From the NCBI GenBank assembly GCA_003427395.1, contig BFEA01000161.1, forward strand, positions 744,306 to 769,261: 24,956 nucleotides of DNA, written 5' to 3'. Positions 19,841-24,956 of this stretch are shown here, piece after piece. The stretch is from Chara braunii (lineage: Eukaryota > Streptophyta > Charophyceae > Charales > Characeae). The notes below the pieces were generated by a model. It saw nothing but the letters and a program-made list of their open reading frames with translations. It did no database searches and had not been told where the DNA came from. The translations under genes and the position numbers were made by a program. Positions within the stretch are counted from its first letter, which is position 1. Each line of letters begins with the position of its first letter.

Positions 19841-20662
19841 TGGAACGAGGGAAGATTAGAAAAGTAAAAGACAGATCGCAGTTGCCTCTGGATGGCCGTC
19901 CCCCACCCCTTTATGAGATATAACTGGGTAAAGACGACCCACGAAGTGACAGCTGCCCACTTTGCTGTCCAAATTATGGAGGCCGTTATCGACAAAAATG
20001 AATGGTACTGGTCCAATATTAGCCTAAGGGACGACATCAAATTTATAGTTAAAAACTGTCCGGTTTGTTAGGCCGACAAGGCGCCGATTCAACCGCCTAG
20101 GTCCATCGTTCCAACGGTAGTCGAACGACCATTCCAGAGGGTTAGCATGAATACTATGGACATCGTGGTTCCCCTTGGTCCTAATAGCTGCGCGTATTCA
20201 GTCCTACTGGTATTTGTAGATCATTTTTCCAAATGGATTGAGGCCTATCCGTGTAAAATGAGACAGACGACGAAAATTGTGCGGCATGTCAACCGTTTCC
20301 TCGGGATGCATCAGGATACCGAAGAAATCTTGATGGACAATGGAGCAGAGTTTCGAGGGGAAGTTTTGAGGAGTCTGGTCGTACATGGTGTCTCCATTTG
20401 GAACACTGCTCCCCATATGTCACACTCGAACGGACTAGTACAAAACGCAAACCGGTTGATTAAGACAGCCCTGCGGCGGAATATCGCAGCTAAGGACACG
20501 AGACGTTGGCCCGACATCGTGGACCACATCCTGGCCATCCATCGTGGGATGCCTTACGAATCTATGCGTCTGTCTCCGTTCCAACTACGGACTAATAGCC
20601 TAGCTTGCATATATTTGTGGAGCCTGAACGACGAGACGACACTCTACAAGGGCGACGACTAA
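19841..20662 (+). pseudogene. pol: pol: integrase (HHCC zinc domain and catalytic core)
   Basis: Integrase inserts the element DNA into the genome. The zinc-binding part has H at 19940 and H at 19958 (HEVTAAH), then CPVC at 20057-20068, followed directly by a TAG where gypsy integrases have a residue such as Gln. The catalytic core keeps the first Asp (MDIVV, residue 5 counted from Met 20147) and the second (MDNGAEF, residue 64). The third acidic position, the Glu of the usual NGxxE motif, reads Gln: SNGLVQNANR, codon CAA at 20441-20443. Upstream stops in this frame are TGA 19838 and a TAA about 24 bases later. Stops and E-to-Q change make it catalytically dead. It shares its frame with the PHD-like module upstream. 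Confidence 0.92.
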
Positions 20663-20815
20663 AGAGAAGGTCAAACGCCACTTATAACTGATGGAACGGA
20701 CCTTTCCTCGTCTAGCCCGAAAAAGACAATGAATGACCGAAATGGCCTAAGGCCGACAGGTCCGGAGCTACGAGGTTAGGAATGGGAATGCTGGGCCTCG
20801 GCCCCAATATAATTA

Positions 20816-21067
20816 GGGGACATTGTCCAGGTAAGGAAATGTGCTCGTCAGGGTAAGCTAGCACCACGATTCTTTGGCCAATTCCGTGTAATGGAGCTCG
20901 GACTGAACGGGGTGAACAAGGTGTGCCTTGCTCCGGAAGTCTCCGGCAGTCGATCGCCTCGTCCCATCATCCGCCACGTGTCCTATCTCCGTCCTCTGTC
21001 TGCCTCCTCCCCTCCATCGCCTCATAGCTCCTTCCCGACCTCCGAGTGGGAAAGCGAGGAACCATAA
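20816..21067 (+). pseudogene. pol: pol: integrase C-terminal GPY/F-like tail
   Basis: In the same frame as integrase, after about 150 decayed bases, the translation reads GDIVQVRKCARQGKLAPRFF followed by GQFRVMELG. This fits the GPY/F module (GDxVxVRK...KLxPRFxGPFRV) of Ty3/gypsy integrases. It then runs for about 40 more residues, rich in S and P, to a TAA at 21065-21067. I see no chromodomain after it; the usual aromatic cage residues and the chromodomain fold length are absent. This is the likely end of pol. Confidence 0.75.
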
Positions 21068-21120
21068 TCCCCCTCTTCCCCCTCTCTTCTCAGCTTATCC
21101 TCTTTGTCTCCGCCATCGCC

Positions 21121-22319
21121 ATGAGTTTTGCGACGGAGCATATTATCGGTCAACGTATGTTGACACCACGAGGCTTCCTCTCTTCAGTACGAAAGGTACA
21201 TCATCCTCGACGCAGTCCGGACCTGCTTCGATTTGTGCAATTCTTCAGCACGACGAGTATATACGCGGCGGTCGAGTTCAAGTTCGTCCTTCTCCGGACT
21301 TCGGGGAGGGTTTTGGCCGAGGGATCAGCGTTTCTGCGAATCTCTCCTCCAGGGGCTAGCCACGTCTCCGTGCTAATCTCTTTCAGCGGGGATTTTTCAA
21401 CGTTGTATGAAGGGCATGGTGCCCATGCGAGCTGTATTTTTCGATTGCGGAGCTGGGCAGAAGAATTGGTGACCACGTGGAGGCACCGACTTGTGCGGCC
21501 GGGAGAGCAAATTGTGACTACGGACAACATCGACGCCCACCTGATCCGGCTGCGCCCAACGGATCCGGAGGTGATCCTGCCTGAGCTGGTTCCCTGCGAG
21601 TAGGCTCGATGAACCAGTATCGGCTATCCACGTTCACGCTGCCATCAGACTTCCCGACCCTGTGGCAGTCTTCTACCCGACCGCCTTTGTCATTCAAGCT
21701 CGAAGCGGTCCCGGTGCCGAAATTAGAGGAGGAGAGGTGGGCAATGTGGTTGGAGGACTTCGTATCGCTCAGTTTTTGCTTGCTCAACATCAAAGTCACA
21801 TATCCGAGCCAGCCAATCCTGACGATCTAGACAAGGATATTGAGTGGTTGATCGTACAGGCGTGGAGATCGGATGTGGAGGGGGAATTGCTGGGCATCCT
21901 GTTTGGAGAGGTGAGTGTTGATCATTTCAGACCGATCACGAAGGAATTTATGGTGCCTCTCGCGCAACTCCTCGACGACCTGCCCCTTGACATCCTGTAC
22001 CACAACGATAAGAACCAGAGACAAATACACTGGAGAGGACACTAAGGCCGCAGTTGCTGTGGACACACCTTTCCAAGAACGACAACCCGATCCAATACTA
22101 ACTGTCGTCGCTCCTGTACCTGGATCCGGACAACTTCGTTGATCCGTTCTTCTGGGAAGTGAACGCGTCACAAATCGAAGGAGGGTGAAGTGCAGAAACG
22201 AACGAGGCCTCGAAGGGGGAAGAACAGGAGAGAAGGGACGAGGAAGCGGAAAGAAAAGTGAAGGAGCGTGCAAAAGGAAAGTGGCCAATATCGCAGGCAC
22301 CGACAGACGATCCTTAGTG
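21121..22319 (+). pseudogene. Unassigned extra coding region downstream of pol
   Basis: About 1.2 kb with protein-like composition but broken frames. Piece 1 (21121-21603, from ATG at 21121, MSFATEHIIGQR) is 160 residues. Piece 2 (about 21602-22045, another frame) begins RLDEPVSAIHVHAA and includes acidic, amphipathic stretches such as DLDKDIEWLIVQAW and PLAQLLDDLPLDIL. Piece 3 (about 22100-22319, first frame again) has LDPDNFVDPFFWEVNASQ, a TGA near 22187, then a highly charged coiled-coil-like run ending in GKWPISQAPTDDP. I recognise no domain and no transmembrane or furin-type features that would suggest an env. Some plant gypsy lineages carry an extra 3' ORF, so this may be an accessory gene of the element. 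Confidence 0.5.
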
Positions 22320-23776
22320 AGATCCGAAGTTGCCGAAGGAGGAAGAAGAACGCAATGGCGGAACATCCGCGGTAGAACCCAGCCGGAGAAGAGCCCGCAA
22401 CCCCTCACCCACTCCCTCCGCCCACCCAACCTTTTGCATACGTACAGATGCGGGCGATCGGGCGACGTCCCCGGTCATTCTCTCGCTGTCCCCTTGACTA
22501 TCTCTCTTTCCGCCAGATCCCGGAGCGCCTGCCCTTCCCCGACACATGGCACCCATTTCCTCCCTCTTTGTTTCACCATTTCTATGCTACCTGTCTTGTG
22601 TGCGAAGTCTTCCCCCACTCGAATACCAGTCCCTCGTTCCATTCTTCCGCCTCCATATCCTCCTCTTTACTCTAGAATGGTGAGACTTCAACAATATTGA
22701 AGTCTACTGCTTGATTACGGGGACGATCCACGCTTGTGCGCAATACGAGTGATTCCGCGTTGATCTCCTGCGCACCCTGTGTACCCTCTATCTCGACTAT
22801 CTCGCTTCCCTTCCGCATCGCAATCGGTGTTTCCCACTTGTCCATCGACTAATGCAGTACGCGACTATCCCTACCAGGGTGCGGCCGTTGGATCTTTTCA
22901 TCCCGCCGCTTCCGCAATCTCACCCGCCACCCCTGCCACTTGTATTGAGATTACCTGCGCCACCGGAGGGGCAATGATCATCACAAGTGCAGAAGTAAAG
23001 GCGGCATAGGGATCGGGCATCGACGATGATCTTAGCTCTAGACGTCTTCTTCCTTCTCTCCTCTTTCTTCTTTCCTTTACCTCTCCATCTCTTGTTTCCT
23101 TCTTCTTTGTGTGCAGGACATAGAGTATGCAAGCAGGAGCTTGCATAAGATTGGAACCCCTTGGGCGTCACATATGTGACGAACTGGTTTTTGTAAATGC
23201 GCAACTTTTTGCGCGACGATATTTCGAGGGTTGATCGGGAGGGGCCCACTCAATTGCATGAATGCCCCCATCTTTTTGAAAAATGTTTGGTCCCATATCA
23301 GTTTGTAGTTGATTGTGCCTCTTAGCGAGTGTGGAAACAATTGTTGTCATGGCTTCTTTCTTGTTCTGCTAAAAGTGGGGAGGGGAACTCTGGTGCGATC
23401 ATCTCGCGGGCGAAAAATTTTCTTCCAAATTTTGAAATGCGAAGGATTACGGGAATTGAGCCTTTAATTGATTTCGGAATTGGGGGCATAGTAATTTGTC
23501 GTGGACTTTTGCTGTTATAACTGCAGAGTGCTCCTTACTCGCGCGCGCCTTGCTGCGCCCTGTCCCTCGCTCTGCTCCCGTGGCGCCTAAATTCTAGTCA
23601 CACCTGTAAGCTCTTCTTGCTCTCTTGACAAGTGCATGTGTAACTGTAATCCTCTCCCTTCTTGATTTTTTTATTATTATTATTATTATTATTTTTTATT
23701 TTATTTTTTTTTTGTGCAAAACTCTGCACCTCTTTCCTATTTATCTTATTGGCCAAGCAGGTGCATGGCTGAATCG
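22320..23776 (+). other. Non-coding 3' part of the element
   Basis: Mostly pyrimidine-rich DNA (22470-22680, 23040-23110) with no convincing coding frame. It includes a (TTA)8 microsatellite (about 23671-23694) followed by T-rich sequence. There is no purine-rich tract immediately before the 3' LTR, where a plus-strand primer should lie, so that end may have been altered by later insertions or decay. Confidence 0.5.
23671..23694. repeat. (TTA)8 microsatellite
   Basis: Eight TTA units flanked by T runs, about 85 bp upstream of the 3' LTR. Confidence 0.9.
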
Positions 23777-24644
23777 ATGCGTGGAGAGCGACTATACCCC
23801 CCATGCTGTGGCCCCGTCATGCACCCGTAGGCACTCCCTCCTTCTCTCTACCTCCTGCTTCAGCATAATCCGAAATTATCTCGCGCAAATACCGAGTGCT
23901 ATAAATTTCGCAAGCGCGGCTAATTCTCTCTCTAATTTACACTTGGGAGTTAGCGCGGTCGAGAGGATCGACTAACGAGCGAAGACAGAACGACGAGTAG
24001 GGAGTTGGGCGATCCGACGAGCTGGTGCTGGGTATGCGGGGATGACGTGCGGCCGAGAAGGACTGTGGCACATGGGTGAACCTGGCTTGCATATTCGGAC
24101 TAAGCGGGATGACAACTTCAGATTGTTGGTAGGTGCGAGGCGACAGACTGCCCGCACTGTAGGAACTTCGAGAGAGAGAGGGAGAGAGAGAGTAGTGTGT
24201 TGAAGTGGTGTTGTCTCTTCGCGTCCTCTGTATAATTTCGATTTCTGGGTTCGGCCATCTTCGTTTGCGACGCTCTCGAATTTTTCCTTCCTTGGTTGAT
24301 GTATGGATTATCTCTCCCCCTCCCCCCCATTTCTTCCTTTTCAATACAAAAGGTATGACAATTGTCAAAACTGATTGGTCGCTCGAATGACTTGTTAGGG
24401 GGGGTGGTGGTGTCGATTGCAGAGCCAAGGGAGTATGATGAGTATGGAATAGGCACCTTGCTGATGTATGGAACCCGGCCCCTTTTTGTACACCCATGTT
24501 TTTGTATATGTGACATTGATTGACTGTCTATTTCTGCATCGAGCCTGTAGAAGTTGTCTCCCTGAATAAACCTGGGTCAGGACAAATGCATGCATAACGG
24601 GTAGATTATAGTATGTTTAGAGACCGCTTATGTGCACGCACCTA
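23777..24644 (+). repeat. 3' LTR (~868 bp)
   Basis: Partner of the 5' LTR with near-equal length. It keeps TATAAAT (23900-23906), the TGACAATTGTCA palindrome (24356-24367) and AATAAA (24565-24570). The GA-rich stretch near 24170-24192 is about a dozen bases longer than in the 5' copy, a microsatellite change since insertion. Homology with the 5' copy stops after CACCTA at 24644. Confidence 0.9.
24565..24570 (+). terminator. Polyadenylation-signal candidate AATAAA in 3' LTR
   Basis: Same hexamer and position as in the 5' LTR; this is the copy that would act on full-length element RNA. Confidence 0.45.
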
Positions 24645-24750
24645 CAGTCTTCCCCTGAACAAAACGCACGTATGTACTATTCAACTTTCCCTGAAAAAGT
24701 TGATTTCTTGAAGTCGCCACCTCAAATCAAAATAATACGCACGTTGAAAT

Positions 24751-24831
24751 AGTACGCACGTATATTCCATTCCAATAGTACGTACGTTTGTTCTATTCGA
24801 ACAGACGGGTGTTCTATTCCAATAGAACACA
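24751..24831. repeat. 26-bp minisatellite with a perfect terminal hairpin
   Basis: Units start at 24751, 24777 and 24803. The first two begin AGTACG(C/T)ACGT and share TTC(C/T)ATTC(C/G)AA(T/C); the third is shortened. The last unit forms a perfect inverted repeat, TGTTCTATT-CC-AATAGAACA (24810-24829). Partial units also occur upstream near 24668-24680. Confidence 0.7.
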
Positions 24832-24888
24832 TGCCTGCCTGCCTGCAGTGTCTCTCTCACCTGAAGGTCCTGTTTGCGGGAAAACTGG

Positions 24889-24890
<2 letters not shown>

Positions 24891-24956
<66 letters not shown>
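24891..24956. repeat. (CT)33 microsatellite at window end
   Basis: A pure CT run of 66 bp that continues beyond the window, so its full length is unknown. Confidence 0.98.

Larger units (their letters stand above)
13521..24644 (+). mobile_element. Degenerate Ty3/gypsy LTR retrotransposon, 11.1 kb
   Basis: Two same-orientation LTRs bound an internal region with gag, protease, RT, RNase H and integrase, in that order. Integrase following RNase H is the defining Ty3/gypsy (Metaviridae-type) arrangement. The element is non-functional: there are stops and frameshifts in gag, RT, RNase H and integrase, and the third acidic residue of integrase is changed. It is longer than a minimal gypsy element because of a ~750-bp leader, a PHD-like module inside pol and about 2.7 kb between the end of pol and the 3' LTR. 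I found no convincing primer-binding site, polypurine tract or target-site duplication, so the boundaries come from LTR homology alone. Confidence 0.93.

Noticed and set aside
15136-20662. In-frame TGA codons as reassigned sense codons
   Set aside because: TAA and TAG stops and several frameshifts occur in the same genes, and a CGA is preserved at one TGA position in the related copy, so ordinary decay explains them.
20940-21067. Chromodomain after integrase
   Set aside because: The ~40 residues after the GPY/F-like block are S/P-rich, too short, and lack the aromatic pattern of a chromodomain.
23700-23776. Polypurine tract before the 3' LTR
   Set aside because: The sequence here is T-rich and pyrimidine-rich, with no purine run adjacent to the LTR start.
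24668-24831. CRISPR-like array
   Set aside because: Units are contiguous and diverging, with no unique spacers, and the context is eukaryotic.

Overview
This window looks like repeat-rich, gene-poor nuclear DNA of a streptophyte (a land plant or a charophyte alga). Three observations support this. It carries decayed copies of two mitochondrial genes, an SSU rRNA segment of plant-mitochondrial type and the 3' end of nad7, which is mitochondrially encoded in plants. It holds a degenerate Ty3/gypsy retrotransposon. It also has very long dinucleotide tracts and single N bases beside a homopolymer, as in eukaryotic assemblies. The species cannot be settled from the sequence. I see no intact host gene; nearly all open frames outside the retroelement look like chance frames in pyrimidine-rich DNA.

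Layout. 1-9.7 kb: non-genic DNA with microsatellites (TC/TG at 1-96, GA at 5137-5220, T/TC at 7129-7210), several small diverged duplications, a G-rich strand segment (3849-3945), a tRNA-like or SINE-head sequence (4474-4545) and a decayed minisatellite (6586-6920). 9.7-9.95 kb: a short coding relic whose peptide matches one in the leader of the retrotransposon downstream. 10.82-11.27 kb: a mitochondrial insertion (NUMT) joining an rns fragment on the + strand to the nad7 3' end on the - strand. 11.3-13.5 kb: poly(A)/poly(T) tracts, CCGGGC-rich motifs, two N bases and a diverged ~270-bp-spaced duplication.

13.52-24.64 kb: an 11.1-kb Ty3/gypsy LTR retrotransposon on the + strand. Its ~867-bp LTRs are about 89% identical in the stretch I compared, and almost all differences are transitions. 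The order is 5' LTR, leader with a conserved peptide relic, gag (capsid region and CCHC knuckle), pol (DSGA protease, RT with YMDD, RNase H, a PHD-finger-like module, HHCC plus DDE-type integrase, GPY/F-like tail), an unidentified extra coding region of about 1.2 kb, non-coding DNA, and the 3' LTR. The gag stop and pol start overlap as ATGA. The element is dead: many stops, several frameshifts, and the third catalytic residue of integrase reads Q instead of E. 24.65-24.96 kb: a small minisatellite with a perfect hairpin, then a (CT)n tract running off the window.

The best candidates for something undescribed are the PHD-like finger between RNase H and integrase, the extra 3' coding region, and the peptide shared between the element's leader and the 9.8-kb relic.
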